Shown here: one piece after another, positions 22,110 through 34,174 of the stretch | How the letters are laid out: every line of letters starts with the position of its first letter | How positions within the stretch are numbered: position 1 is the first letter of the stretch | NCBI GenBank assembly: GCA_029931535.1 | Contig: JAQPZY010001664.1 | Span: 4,742,501 to 4,806,500 of the forward strand | Source: Margaritifera margaritifera | Lineage: Eukaryota; Mollusca; Bivalvia; Unionida; Margaritiferidae | Direction of reading: 5' to 3' | Length of the DNA: 64,000 nucleotides | Notes under the pieces: generated by a model | The model's database searches: none | What the model was told of the DNA's origin: nothing | What the model saw: the letters and a program-made list of their open reading frames with translations, nothing else | Made by a program: the position numbers and the translations under genes

Positions 22110-22890
22110 TTTATCCAGAGTAACTATCAACTTGCTTGACAACTACTTCTCAAGTGATCATAACATACATTTTCACTTTTAAATACGAACAGAGATAGCT
22201 CATTAATTAGCGTAATTGTTTCGCTTCAAACGCAATATCGCACGTGGAAGTTAAATCATCTGTATAATCAATTAAAAATAAAAGAATCATTACTGTCATT
22301 TAATCAGTTCATAAAGGAAACCAACACTGATGTCATTAAAATACCTTTCATTAATTTAATTACACTGACTCGCTGGATTAAAATCATAGTGAGCCACTCA
22401 TGAGGATCTGGCTTGAGTAAACACAATGCAACAAAGTCGCTTAAAACACTGCTAATTGATCATACTGGCTTTCTTTTGTTTGATGTGTTTTGATTTGCCC
22501 ATAATTTGGTCGCTTAGCTCAATATGCAGTCAAGCGGTAACAACGTGCGCATATGCGAAAATTATCACTGACCACATTTATGAGTTATACAGAATGTAAA
22601 TGTATACATGAAGAGGGGTAGAATCAAGTATTCAGTATGCCCGGAGGGCATGATTGGCCAAATAAAGGTAGATATAGTGATTAAAGCACGAAAATAAGGA
22701 CTTGCCCGACTTTTTTTAAAAGCACTTGACCCGGACTAGCGACTTGGAAAATTTTACTTGCCCGACTTCGAAAATGAGTAGTCCGGGACGTCGGGCTATG
22801 GGATTTGCTCAGCCCTGTACACATGCAGATTCATGTTCAGGAGAAAGTAACCCCAAGTTAGATTGTTATTTTATTCATCTTGCAGCTGAA

Positions 22891-23034
22891 ATGAAAAAAT
22901 CTTTTTTTCGCAAGAAAGGTAATAAGGGCGATTCGGAGAAGGAAAATTTTTGTGAAAGTGGAGGGATGAAACATAAGACTGCTACAGAATGTGCGGTAGC
23001 TATTTCTCCAAAGAGACATAAGCAGAACCTTTGA
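22891..23034 (+). pseudogene. Second hAT transposase N-terminal fragment, head-to-head
   Basis: The + strand frame MKKSFFRKKGNKGDSEKENF then CESGGMKHKTATECAVAISP and KRHKQNL repeats the first ~48 residues of the minus-strand copy at 22109, in inverted orientation. It stops at 23034. It shows that the composite element carries two copies of its 5' coding end facing each other. Confidence 0.7.
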
Positions 23035-23261
23035 GATGCTCTAGAGCATTTGACTACAGGCACTTTCCTCATGAGAGGGCAGCTCTGTTGAAATATGGGA
23101 GGGAAGACTTGCAGGTTCTTCTTAATCATCTTCAGGGCTGAGCAAATCCCATATCCCGACGTCCCGGACTATTCATTTTTGAAGTCGGGCAAGTAAAATT
23201 TTCCAAGTCGCTAGTCCGGGACTAGTGGATGAAAAAAAAAATTTCTCAGCCCTGGTGTATG

Positions 23262-23293
23262 AAAGCTATCTCTCTCTCTCTTTCTCTCTCCAA
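23262..23293. repeat. (TC)n microsatellite
   Basis: A short CT-dinucleotide run with one interruption, just outside the right end of the hAT element. Confidence 0.85.
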
Positions 23294-23621
23294 TATATTT
23301 ATTTCTCCTATAGAAATGATTCTCCTTTGTTAAGGCTGGTTGACTTTTCACGCATAAATGCATGTATTCTTACTAACAGTATAACTTCCCCAAAAAGGAA
23401 ATTTCCTCTTATGTGTTGCAGCAAGTATCTTATTTGACAAAGCACTACTATCTTAGCAGAAGTTTTGCATGTAGCGGATTTACAAGATCTTTTTATCTGT
23501 TTCTTCATTCATTCTTTCATCCATTTATCAGTCTACTGTATAATATGCTGTATCTATCAATTCATCCATCTATCCACGTAGAATCTGAGTTCATAAGAAA
23601 TATGTAGTATGTAGTAACTTT

Positions 23622-23835
23622 TTACGGCACCTCAGCACAACAGTGGCCAACCTAAGCCATAGCTCAAAAAAATTAAAATGGATTGCACACAAATTTAGGA
23701 AGATAAACCCTTCCAAATAAATGTAAACATTAAGTTCAACAAGATAAAATATAAAAAGTAAAGATGTTAAAATTCTGTAAAATCTATTTAAAATTCAAAT
23801 TAAAAGTAAAAAATGTAAAATGCTTAAAACATTAT
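23622..23835 (-). repeat. SINE-like dispersed repeat, probably inverted
   Basis: GGCACCTCAGCACAACAGTGG, CCAAATAAATGTAAACAT and GTAAAAAATGTAAAATGC align with 44394-44625. The reverse complement of the start resembles the 3' ends of the SINE-like pieces near 31080 and 36540. Confidence 0.5.
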
Positions 23836-23879
23836 TTACTTTAAAAGAAAGAAAATTTACAAGGGACTTATTTTACATA

Positions 23880-24181
23880 ATGTATGAGAGTTGAAACACT
23901 GTTGACAATAGAAAAACATGATTACACACCACACATTAAATTGATTCCTTATAATAAGCTCTAAAACTCTTAAATACCCAAATGATTATGAGAAAGATGA
24001 TGATGATAATATTGTCATCGTTTGATGTATGGGAGTTCAAACACTGTTGGCAATAGAAAAACAAATGATTGCACACCATCTACTCCATCAAGTGACATTA
24101 TATTGATTCATTATAATAAGCTCTAAAACTGTTAAATATCTATATGATGATGACAGAGATGATGATGATATCATCTTTTGA
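23880..24181 (+). repeat. Tandem duplication, 2 x ~150 bp
   Basis: Two copies (about 23880-24024 and 24025-24181) share GAAACACTGTTG, CAATAGAAAAACA, TTATAATAAGCTCTAAAACT and GATGATGATGATA. They differ by small indels. Confidence 0.85.
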
Positions 24182-25762
24182 AATCCAGCTGAAATGCCTG
24201 TTATCATGCAAACTTAATTGGGAGATGACTTTCTTTCTGCAATAGATATAATTGTATTTCCTGTAAAACAATGAGTCTCCAGTTTATGTATGTCAGTGTT
24301 TTTGTTTAGTTTAAAATGTGGAATACCTTTTTCAGTGGTTTTTTTCTTCTTTAATTTATACTGGATTATGCATAAGCTGAACATATTATTTCTATCAATA
24401 ATGCTACGTACATTGCCCAAAATTACTAAGCCACATGTTTGTTAAAGCTATAAAATCTATCTCTAATTGCATTTGCACCAATTGCATTTAATATGAGACC
24501 TCATATTTCTAATGGATTTAGACAGGTATCCTTGATTGAACTTCATCTACTCCAAACTGTAGTTGGGGAGGTTTTGCCTTCCAAGGTTGTTAAAGATTAA
24601 TTCTAGGGTTGTCACAAATATTGTCTTAATACTTTTGAGTTCATGCATTACAGGAGCTTTATTAGATAGAAGCCCTTTAGGTTTTGATAATAATTCCCAT
24701 GACATGCTTGAATTCTAATTCATAATCTCTGAGAGTTGTAATTACCAGTCTTAACGTTTATCTTCATTCTCCAAAATTGTTGCTACATGTGTCTTTGAAA
24801 AGGGAAACCAGAACAATGCAATAATAATAATAATAATAAATATTAATAATAATAACAAGAATAATAATGAAAAGGAAGTTGATTTTTAGTTTTTATTCAT
24901 GCAATAGCTTGATTTGAGATGGTATTTTTATGTAGTTCGAAACCTATTGTTAGTACTTCAGTTATTTGAATATTTTTCTTATACTGAAGCTTTTGATATA
25001 AAATTACAGTTTCTAGAGCTTCTGATATTTATTCAGTCTGGTAAATTTTTTAAATAATGATGTATGCTTGATATAAGCTTGTTGTAAATCTTATCTAGAG
25101 GATGATTGCAATAAATGATAGTTACATGAATGTCTTCTGTGTTTACGATAAGATGGGGATTTTCTTTTTTTCTTTCTATTGCTTTCAGTAATTGGTAAAA
25201 GTGGGTCTAGGAAATAGCATTGAAATCAAACAGAAACTAGGGAAACTGAAAAAATAAGAATCAGTACAACAGGCACTCTTATGAAATATCATTTATTTAG
25301 AAAGAGTATATAGAGGGCTGCTAGATGCAGAACAGAATGTAGATATCTACATGTGTCTATGCTTGCAGATAAATGTAGTGAATAAATGGCTGTAACTAGG
25401 CAGTTTTCTGGTGTATGCACTGGGGCAGGTCTGTATATTAACTCATCTGCCATGAAGACCTTGATAGTAATTACCTATATGCATTTCTTAGCAAAAGTGT
25501 TCCTGGCAAAATGGCTTTTGACATTGCAACACACTGACCACAAAATCCTGCCAAAGCTCAGAGATAAACTTTTCCACATGTACTACAATACATACAGACC
25601 CAAACTTCTCAGAAATATTGCAACTGGTCATAGTGCCTTTGAAAAGAAGTAAGGACTTGCACCCTAACTCCAAACAGTACTACCTCCCTCATGTTAAATT
25701 TACATTTCCATTCAAAAAAGCCTACATATTCTGATCATATTTGTGTGAACAGGCTTAGGCAG
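24182..25762 (+). other. IFT88 intron 7, middle part
   Basis: AT-rich sequence with an (AAT)n-like microsatellite at about 24817-24868. Nothing else was recognised on either strand. Confidence 0.5.
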
Positions 25763-25836
25763 GTATGGAACCTGCAACTCTTGGATTACAAGTCTGACAC
25801 TCTAGCAACAGGGCTTCCGCAGCTCCCCAACTTAAT
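25763..25836 (-). repeat. tRNA-like SINE head, minus strand
   Basis: The reverse complement contains GAAGCCCTGTTGCTAGAG (A-box-like), a loop with ACTTGTAATCC, and GCAGGTTCCATACCTG (B-box-like). The pattern is that of a tRNA-derived SINE head. The stems are imperfect. Confidence 0.45.
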
Positions 25837-27499
25837 GGCTAATGTAATCAGCTGATCACCAGGATAAACTAAGTCTATAATATCATTGATATCTTCATAT
25901 TGACATGAGAAAGATGCACAATACTTGTTTAACCTTGAAAATCAACAATTATGTTAATCTAAATTTACTCTGCCTTTTAGGTACACAAGCTATTTGAGAC
26001 ACACAATAGGGTTTACTATTACATTCCAAAATAACACCTGAACAAAATAAATCTTGAATCTTTCCTGAATTTATTAAAGTTCTTGATTTTGTAAACGAAA
26101 AGGTTCTGACTTTTCTGTTAGAGTAAGCTACACACCATCCCATATGCATGATAAAACTGTTGATGATGCAGTAGTCTCTGTCCATTGGTTAGAATGAGTT
26201 GTCAGTGAACATGTAGGTGTACTTAACCGACAATAACTCTCATTCAAAGTTTTTTATTCATCATCCATTGACGATATTTTGGTCAGAAACCCTTGTCCCT
26301 CACATGAAACAATACCATGAAACACATCCACGCTACTGCGGCCCCAACCTCTATTTCTTGCTCTACCAAAGAATTTGTTCCCTGATTGTTTGTATTTGTG
26401 ACTTGGCTGCTTGCTTTAAATTGTCCACTATTTCATTGGTGAAGCCAGAATTGTTCCTTTCTAGACAACAGAACAGTATTGCTGTCTGTGGGTTAAACTG
26501 AATTTGAACTAAAAATGCAGAATATTCACTCTGTATGTAACAGATCTCAGCTTGTAAAATTGCAAAGAAATGTTTCAAATTGACCTTGCTTACTGGATAT
26601 AGTTCTTGGGATGAAAGCCAATGCTATGCTGTTTCAGTGTAATGAGTACATCTAGACAGTATATGTTTAAGGCTGTCAGGTCTGGCCTTTTGACCCCTTT
26701 CGACAGTCATGCACTTTCATGTCAGTTGGCAACATAACCCACTGGAGCAATTCCTTATGGCAATCGAATTTGCTCGATATCTCTGTTGCAGACAAATGTT
26801 AAGGGCAGAGAACCCTGCAAGGGATGGAATGCTACCTGTATCTTGCAGGTTTGTATAATAATGACAAAATATATGTGATACTTATAAAAACAGGTTCCAG
26901 ACCCTTATGAAGTTTGTTTGTACATTATCTATATACAGGTCAGCTTATCTTAGGTATAGTCATCTTAGTAGATGACTTGTTCACCTAGCTAGTGTCAATG
27001 ATACAGAGATAGCATGTGCCTAATTGCGTTTAGGTCAACTGTTGATGTTGAAATAGCTAGCTTCACTTTACAGAAATGGGTTTCTCAGATGACCAATTTA
27101 AATATTAAGAAGCAGAACATTGTAATTAAAACCTCAGAAAACCTGAACATTTTCCTGTGTGGTTATGTATATCAATCAGATTTTAATGTCAGTTGTCAGT
27201 TTTGTGTTAGGGCAGTAGATTTTGAGAAAAGTTAAGAGAAAAAAACAGGTCCACTTCAATTTATCCAGCTTCCAATTATTAAAAAAAATGTTGTTGCTGA
27301 TTGTCTACAACTTTAAACTACTTGTATTTATCTAATTCAGAAACAAATTGAACATTCAACTTTTGAACTATCGGTGTTATCTTTCATGAAACTTGTACTG
27401 GCATGGGACAATTTATTGATCATAATGCATTTGATTATAATACCATTCCTTGTATAAGGTGGTTATGGTCATTGTTCCCAATTCATTATGTAGTGGTAA
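25837..27499 (+). other. IFT88 intron 7, later part, nothing recognised
   Basis: AT-rich intronic sequence. Short frames on both strands have no recognisable content. Confidence 0.45.
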
Positions 27500-27603
27500 A
27501 ATTGTATGTATAATGTATTTCATTCTAAAGCGGTCTCATCTATAAGGTGGTATAATCTGTGTCTCCCATGGACAGCATTATTGGTGAGGGAGTACTGTAT
27601 ATA
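27500..27603 (-). repeat. Dispersed repeat with TACAGTA end, inverted relative to 52882
   Basis: The reverse complement (TACAGTACTCC, CTGTCCATGGGAG, ACCTTATAGATGAGACC) aligns with 52882-52985 over about 100 bp. It may be one end of a non-autonomous DNA transposon. Confidence 0.6.
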
Positions 27604-28352
27604 TTAACTTATCTGCCTGACAGATTACTCTGTCCATTAAAAATGGACAGGGTTTGTTTCAGGCTAACAAAACTAAATAGTCTGAAGTTTTACATACACA
27701 TTAAATAGCCATTGTATTTTAAATTATCATTTATAGATAGCTTTTAACATGTATTTTTGATTTGATTTACCTTCTATCTTTAATCTTGTTTGAAACAATA
27801 TTTGCTTTTATTTGAAAGAGTTTATCTTCCTGAAGTTTTTTAGCAGTTTTTAACCTTTATATTTTTGCAACCCTTTTAAGATTTTTGCTTTTTATCTTGA
27901 AGGACTAAATATTTATGTTTATTTGGAAGGTATTATCTTCTTAAAAGTTTTCTGACCTTTTTCCCATTATATATTTAGAATTATACTTTAATCAGTTCTG
28001 TTTAGCTAGAATTATGCTGTCATGCCATTAAACCCTATACATACATGTACATACATGATCTTTACATTTGTAAAACTTGACTTTTAATTGGCACTGTATA
28101 GCCAACATTGCGCTGATGTACCATCAAACTCAATACATATATACATGTATTTTTGATTTTCTTAGTCTTTCGTTTCTTATAAACTTTCAACTTACTCAGG
28201 GTTATCTATTGCGTTGATAGCATGTACAAAGTGGAAACATTCTGTTATATTAGCTTTGGAGTTATTTGTTCACAAAAGGACAATGTTTTCTTTTAATTGG
28301 AGTCATTTTAGCAAAGGAATCACTACTAAGTTCTGTTGTTTTTTTTCTTCAG
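27604..28352 (+). other. End of IFT88 intron 7, nothing recognised
   Basis: T-rich intronic sequence leading to the acceptor TTTTTTCTTCAG of coding exon 8. Confidence 0.5.
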
Positions 28353-28467
28353 GTCGTTTGAAGGTGAATATGGGTAATATTTATTTCAAACAGAAGAATT
28401 ATCCCAAGGCAATCAAATTCTACCGAATGGCCCTGGATCAGGTTCCAAATTCACACAAGGAAATGAG
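28353..28467 (+). CDS. IFT88: IFT88 coding exon 8 (residues 246-283 plus 2 nt)
   Basis: The exon follows TTTTTTCTTCAG, completes a split Gly codon, and encodes RLKVNMGNIYFKQKNYPKAI then KFYRMALDQVPNSHKEM. This is a textbook TPR (MGNIY...YPKAIKFYRMAL). The donor is TGAG|gtactc, phase 2, with a run of about 17 T 27 bp downstream. The longer open frame seen at 28214-28615 simply runs through both splice sites. Confidence 0.97.
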
Positions 28468-30301
28468 GTACTCTGTCGCATTGAGTAATTTTTTTTTTTT
28501 TTTTAATAGAGTGATTTGTTTATGGTATAAAGGTTTGAATCCAACTTGTAGAGAGTCATACCCAGTGTGTGTGATCTCAAAGCATTCACAGTATAATGCT
28601 AAATTAGTAGTTTAAAAACATTAGGTTGCTCTGTATCATACAAATTTTAATCCATTTCTTCTTTTGGTAAATGCAGTCGCTACTTGTCTTAGTGTTCAGC
28701 CTCACCCAAATCAACAAAAATAAGAACAACAGCAACAATACTACATGAATCATTTCCTGTACACCTAATATTCAGGATGAATCTAAATCGATCATCCTTG
28801 CTGGAAATGTTTGCTCAGAGTAAAATGATACTACCATAGGAATGATAAATTAATTGTTAAATAATTGTAACAGAAATATTTCAAACAAATATTTATTTAA
28901 TTTAAGTATAGAGTCATACCAGACCTAACGGCCACCTTTATATAGCAGTTACCTGGTCTCAACAGCCATTCTCATTTCACCCTATGAAATTTTTTCTGTA
29001 TAAAATAATGTATTAAATGGTCACCTGCTTTTCTGTGGTAAACGATTTGGTATTTCCTAACCAAACTGATTTCTTACTGCTTAAAGTGGCCATCAAGCGT
29101 ATTGACATGCAAATTAAATGTTTTGTTTTCCAAGAAAGGCATTGTTTAGGTCAAGACATGTCATGTAAATTGATGTGTAAAGATGCCTTATCTTGCTTAT
29201 ATTTACTGCATTCAAGTCAATCTGTCAGTGTAACTTTATCTAGTTAATCTATCCATTGTTATTTTAAAAATTTGAATAAAGTCTCAATATTGCTTAGAAA
29301 TTTGTTGTTAATGTAAATACTGTAGGTAAATCATAATTTTTATTGCCCCTCCCCTCCCCCCCCCCCATTTGTTTTCTTGGGGTGGGGGGTGGCGCACTGA
29401 TGATCGTAATAAAATGTATTCATAAGTAAAGACTAACAGAGAACTAATTTTACCCCCAAATTTGCTTTAGTTTATCAAATTTGTCCTATTCAACAATTTC
29501 TATCAGTATTTACTCCATAATAATAGTTTGGGGATCAAGATCATGGTAAGCTATTCCTACTTATTGTTTATAATGCCAAAAATCAAGTTCAGCTTTCAAA
29601 CACTGCTTATTTCTGTCAGATAGGTTGAGTGTAACTGTTGTATGTTCAACAACAAAAATAGCTAAAGTATTATAATATTATGGAAAAGTCGGTATAAATC
29701 TGTATGTGCAAAATGCATTGTGTTCCAAGAAAAATGAACAGATAGTCACAATGTACATACCAAATCTTCATCAAATATCCATCCATGCTTGAGATGAAAA
29801 TATTAACAGGCATTTAATTATTAAGTTATTTAGTTTAATTGAAAGAATAGATAATGGATCAACACTTTAGTCACTATTTTATAATATATTATGTTGATTA
29901 CAAATTTTCAAAGAATGCTATGCCAAATTCTGCAAGAACACAGAAATGAGGATAAAAACTTGTGCACATTGGATTGTAAATACATGATGGGAACAGTGTT
30001 TCAACTTTAAAGGCATCAAAAGTCTTTGAACAAAGCTGACCTGTTAATCAGTGGGTTGATACTTTCTATATTTTACCAAGATCTGTTACTTCTGAGAAGC
30101 TGACTCCAGCTGTAATATACAAGCAGCTGAGCTAGCTACCTCCTCATTCTATAGATAAGTCAAAATGTACTACATGAAAAATAGACAGAGGGAAACCTGA
30201 AAACTCCACGAATGAAACCCATTTCCACCAGAATTTATGAATTATAAATTTATATGGTGAATTCTTTGAATAGAAAATTATACCAATTGCTTGAAATCAT
30301 C

Positions 30302-30339
<38 letters not shown>

Positions 30340-30490
30340 GACTGCATGGTATTTATTCAAGAACCAAGCTGGAAAGGTGAACCTGCATTCTGAGGTCACC
30401 TGTATACAAAGACCAGTTTGGCCTTTTCCCATTGGTGGCTGCTTAAGACGGATTTGCCTGGACATATGTCATACTTCTTTCTGATTTTAG
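28468..30490 (+). other. IFT88 intron 8
   Basis: AT-rich intron with a poly-C tract at about 29346-29366, a G-rich stretch near 29380-29390, and an (AAT)n microsatellite at 30299-30338. A short segment near 28915-28995 (CCTAACGGCCACCTTTATATA) resembles the ATAAGGCCACC-type repeats described at 34571. No exon was seen. Confidence 0.5.
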
Positions 30491-30722
30491 GACCAAGATA
30501 ATGCAGAATATTGGTATTGTATTTGTCAAGATGGGTCAGTACACCGATGCCATCACGTCCTTTGAGCACATTATGTCTGAGGCTCCAAGCTTCAAGACTG
30601 GGTTTAACCTGACACTGTGCTATTTTGCCCTGGGCGATCGAGACAAGATGAAGAGGGCATTCCAAAAACTGCTGACAGTAGACCTGAAGATAGATGATGA
30701 GGACAAGTACTTGCCACATGGG
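30491..30722 (+). CDS. IFT88: IFT88 coding exon 9 (residues 284-361)
   Basis: This is the largest coding exon in the window (232 bp). It encodes TKIMQNIGIVFVKMGQYTDA, ITSFEHIMSEAPSFKTGFNL, TLCYFALGDRDKMKRAFQKL and LTVDLKIDDEDKYLPHG, spanning roughly two TPR units. The GDR(D/E)KMK(R/K)AFQKL block is diagnostic for IFT88. The acceptor is TGATTTTAG and the donor GGG|gtaaga, phase 0. The open frame continues to 30749 into the intron, which is not coding. Confidence 0.98.
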
Positions 30723-31039
30723 GTAAGAAATTGGTTAAGACATATTTGACCTTTTAACATGTATAACTAAGAGTGCATCTGGTTACAGGATTCTATTAGG
30801 GGTCATTATGTGCCAATAATGGGCCCCTCCCCAATGATAAATATTTTAAAATCATGCAAATTTATTGGTGCAAAGTTTGTTCCCAAATGGTCTAATTATA
30901 TCTCAGATTGATGATCTAGGCCCCAATTCCAATCATCCTAGAAAAATCACCAGATCAGCACTTTTGTAAAAAAAATTGTGAAACCTTTGACAATTCTGCA
31001 TTATGAACCATCCAGTTATAACAGGGCACCAGTGACACC

Positions 31040-31115
31040 CACTTAACTCCAATAGCCGTGGCATAATATAACCTTTCATATGTTGATGTTCCATTAAACA
31101 CCAAACAAACAAATC
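31040..31115 (+). repeat. SINE 3' end with CAAA tail
   Basis: AGCCGTGGCATAATATAACC, GTTGATGTTCC, ATTAAACACCAAACAAACAAA forms the 3' end of a SINE-like repeat. The tail parallels ATTAAAAACCAACCAACC at 36540. No tRNA-like head is recognisable in the 200 bp upstream, so the copy looks truncated. Confidence 0.5.
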
Positions 31116-31316
31116 AACTAGATTATTGTTTAGAAGACTGAGGGAAGCATTTAAGTGATAATAAAAACTTTGGTAATATTTGACCTCAGCTATAATTATT
31201 GAGCTGTGAATTAAAATCAGATTCTTCATAGAGATTCATATTAAATCCTTTGAAAAGATACTTGATAAGTATAATTTACATTGTTGCTAAGTATAATTTC
31301 ATTATTTTCCCTTCAG

Positions 31317-31387
31317 GATGATAAGCATTACAACCTGATCCTAGAGATGATTAAAAATGACTCCCTCAGACAGATAGAAAGAGAGAG
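31317..31387 (+). CDS. IFT88: IFT88 coding exon 10 (residues 362-384 plus 2 nt)
   Basis: The exon encodes DDKHYNLILEMIKNDSLRQI then ERE. (D)DxHxNLxxExIKND(S/H)LRQ(I/M)ERER is conserved in the family. The acceptor is TTCCCTTCAG and the donor GAGAG|gtaggt, phase 2. Confidence 0.95.
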
Positions 31388-31509
31388 GTAGGTTATTTTA
31401 AGCTTGACTATTTGAAGAATAAGAAAAGCTTATGTACGAGACCCTTGTCTGGAAGACTTTTTATCTTGTGATCATGAAATTTGATACAAGAAAGCATTTG
31501 CAGAAGTAT

Positions 31510-31610
31510 TACCATATATACTCGCGTATAAGCTGATACCAACTGCATAGACCCAGATCTGCCATTGCATAATGTGCTGGCAGATCTGGGTCTATGCAGT
31601 TTGTAAGGAC
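31510..31610. mobile_element. Double-hairpin palindromic element, copy B (half)
   Basis: ACCATATATACTCGCGTATAA and a single hairpin (GCATAGACCCAGATCTGCC / GGCAGATCTGGGTCTATGC) remain. The second hairpin and right end are missing after GTAAGGACAACAAA. Confidence 0.8.
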
Positions 31611-32069
31611 AACAAATTGCAGGAAACCCATGAGCCCCTGCTCAATGTGCAACACTGGCTTGTTTTGATAGCAGTAATACATTACCAGCTACTGTTGCAT
31701 TACTTTCCTTTTCCGGGACTGAAAGTCCAAGCTATAACATTTCCTCCTCCAAATAGTATTGGATCATTGGAATGTTCTAGAACCCCTGGGTCACAGCCCA
31801 TATTCAAAATCTTTTTCCTAGGACATATGACTTGTATGCTTTAAACATGTGCATCTCGCTCTGAGAAAATTGTCTTTGTATTGTGTTCTATTTACCTTTT
31901 TAGATCATTTAAGCATTAATTCACCCAGGCCTAGTTTTTGTTGAGTGTAAATTGAGCTCTCTTGATAGTTTTCAGGGGGTTTACACGTCTTGCTTTGCAG
32001 ATGGTGATTAAGTTGTTGTATTCCCCCTTTCAATGTTCTGGTGCTAGGGTAATTATATCCTCTTTCAGA
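31611..32069 (+). other. IFT88 intron 10, first part, nothing recognised
   Basis: AT-rich sequence following the truncated double-hairpin copy. No repeat or exon was recognised. Confidence 0.4.
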
Positions 32070-32790
32070 GTATAATGTCACAAGGTGTGGAAAAGGGACT
32101 CTTGCATCGCGTACAAAGTATGGGTGTGTACACACAGATGGCTGCCCCATTTTATGTTTGTGGTCCAACGAAGTGTGGGATTCGGCTGAAAGTTGCCACA
32201 CTTATAAGGGGAGGAAGAAAGTCCCTTCACATCTTCCTCCTCATTGTCATTGGATGATCACCTCCATTCCCAGGAGGGGTCTGAATCTCTCCCCCCTTTG
32301 GAGGAGACTAATACCTGTGTGGAGCAAGTAGGCTCCGAGATCTATATCGTCCAGAAATCTAAGACTCTGGGATCCCTGATGCTCAATCCGATGTCATCAG
32401 TGCCAGTGAGGGATTGATCCAGGGTCCCTCCCAAGGGAAGAAAGACAACTAAGATTGAAGTGCACCCACTGGTTAGGGAGGAGCAGCACCTTCTCAAAGC
32501 TGGTATCCCGATTAAGGTGACGAGCAAATCATGCTTTCCTGAGAAGGAAAAGCATCAATTTTGCTTCAGTTAATCTGATGTGAGCTGCTCCATCAGATTG
32601 TTTTCACTAGACCAGTCTTTGCCTGATCATCAGGTGCCAGTCAATGGTCACCATGTTTTGCACACTGGTCACCAGTTATTGGGGTCCCATTATTGGGTGG
32701 GAAGCAGGGATTGGATCAATACCCCCTCTGTTTCAATGCTTCCAGTCCATCCTGATAAGGAATAGGAGTCGGCCGGTACCAGACCAACTA
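32070..32790. other. GC-richer segment of unknown origin in intron 10
   Basis: About 720 bp stand out from the AT-rich intron by base composition. Frames are closed at short intervals on both strands, the longest being 98 codons or fewer. It looks like a decayed insertion that once had coding content, but I cannot name the family and find no terminal repeats. Confidence 0.4.
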
Positions 32791-32804
32791 GGGAAGGGAA
32801 TCAG

Positions 32805-33530
32805 ATCGATATGAAACTTGGTATACTTATACATTATCATTAGAAAGTGTCTTGTGTACTACATTGAAAGTTGTATTTTCAAGGTCATGGTCATGAGTCA
32901 CTATTTAAATTTTTCCCTCACACTTTCCATTCCTCTCAATAATTTAAGAACAGTTTGAGATTTAGAGACAAAACATGGTATACTTATATATCATTATTAG
33001 CAGCTGTATTGCATACCATATTTGGGGTCCTATCTTCAAGGTCAATATCATGGGCCACTAAGTTAAGTTTTCCTTTATACTTTCCATTCCATTCTATAAT
33101 ATTAGAGCCATTTGGGAATAAGGGATGAAACTTGCTGTATTTGTCATGTACCAAATTAGGGGTCTTCAAGGTCAAGCTCACAGACCAATATTTTAGGTTT
33201 CAGTAGCATTTTCCTTCAACTCAATAACTTGTGAGCTGTTTAAGATAAATTAATAAAATTGGGTACACTTTTATATTGTCACTAGAAAATCTGTTACATT
33301 CCATATTTGTGGTCCTATCTTCCAGGTTAGTGTCACAGATATATGTTATGGTTGTTTTTGTTTCTGCTTTTAAAGGTTTGGGGATTAACCATGGCATATT
33401 TATGTTTCTTTTTTATGGTATCTTATGTATCACAGACAAGGTTTTATTTTCAAGGTCAAAGACACTGATTAATTTCATCCCAGTTTCTACATTTTTACTC
33501 TTTGAGACAGAGAGATGAAACTTGGTTGCT
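32805..33530 (+). repeat. Array of ~155-bp units (family T1) with TCAAGGTCA
   Basis: Four to five degenerate units carry GATGAAACTTGGTATAC, TATATCATTATTAG, CATACCATATTTG and TCTTCAAGGTCA. Unit starts lie near 32812, 32971, 33127 and 33252. The words match the array at 8030-8395. Confidence 0.8.
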
Positions 33531-34087
33531 TTCCATGTCCACCTAGTAACCCTATAGCTCCGTCCCAAGGATCATAGCCAGATTTAAACATGACACTACA
33601 GTATGCAGTGGACACAATTTTATTTAATTTGCTTGTTTTGCTTCAAATAACTGTAGCAGCTTATTTGGTATTTTTTTTTTCACCATGCATTTGAATACTC
33701 TGACTAGTTCGAATGGTATTACAAAGTTCAGTGTCATTAGATCTGAAAATTTCATTGGGGGTAAAGGGGGGGGGGGGCTGCCTTTTCCATGACTTAGCCA
33801 ACCATAACCATAACTAAGAGCTAGTCTCTCAAAGCTTTTATTTCTTTACTTAATTATTTCATGTGCACATGATTTCTGTCATCAGCAATTTTAATAAGTG
33901 TTCCTGAATGTGATGGCTTCATAAATTTGCCTTGAATTGAAAATAACTGCATATCAATCATGGTTGATGTAATGAAGAGAGACAGACACATATACATACA
34001 TAGATTGGTCAATGGATGAATGGATAGAGAGACAAATGGACAGAAAGATAGATGGGTATGTCATCTGCAAACAATTCTTCCTTTCAG
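33531..34087 (+). other. End of IFT88 intron 10
   Basis: AT-rich sequence with a poly-G run (about 33768-33777) and a GA-rich stretch before the acceptor. No exon was seen. Confidence 0.5.
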
Positions 34088-34174
34088 GAAATATGAAGCA
34101 GAGAACTGTATGAAAACAGCAGCCAAAATCATTGCCCCCGCCATAGAAGCTAATTTTGATGCAGGTTATGATTG
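34088..34174 (+). CDS. IFT88: IFT88 coding exon 11 (residues 385-413 plus 2 nt)
   Basis: The exon follows TTCCTTTCAG, completes a split Arg codon and encodes KYEAENCMKTAAKIIAPAIE then ANFDAGYD. (T/S)AAKxIAPxIE and AGYDWC across the next junction are typical of IFT88. The donor is ATTG|gtgagt, phase 2. Confidence 0.96.

Larger units (their letters stand above)
21392..23254. mobile_element. Composite hAT element with internal inverted duplication
   Basis: The ends CAGGGCTGAG (21392) and CTCAGCCCTG (ending 23254) are a perfect 10-bp inverted repeat of hAT type. The same terminus also occurs internally at 22807-22816 (ending) and at about 23135 (starting). Positions 22725-22816 and 23135-23225 are ~92-bp inverted repeats (ACTAGCGACTTGGAAAATTT, GTCCGGGACGTCGGG). 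Another inverted pair is 21960-22109 against 22891-23030. No convincing 8-bp target duplication flanks it. Confidence 0.8.

Noticed and set aside
28468..28615. Extension of the exon 8 frame
   Set aside because: The frame runs past a good donor (TGAG|gtactc), and the next exon joins in phase with strong IFT88 similarity.
30723..30749. Extension of the exon 9 frame
   Set aside because: It lies after the donor GGG|gtaaga. The next exon (DDKHYN) joins in phase 0 and matches the family.
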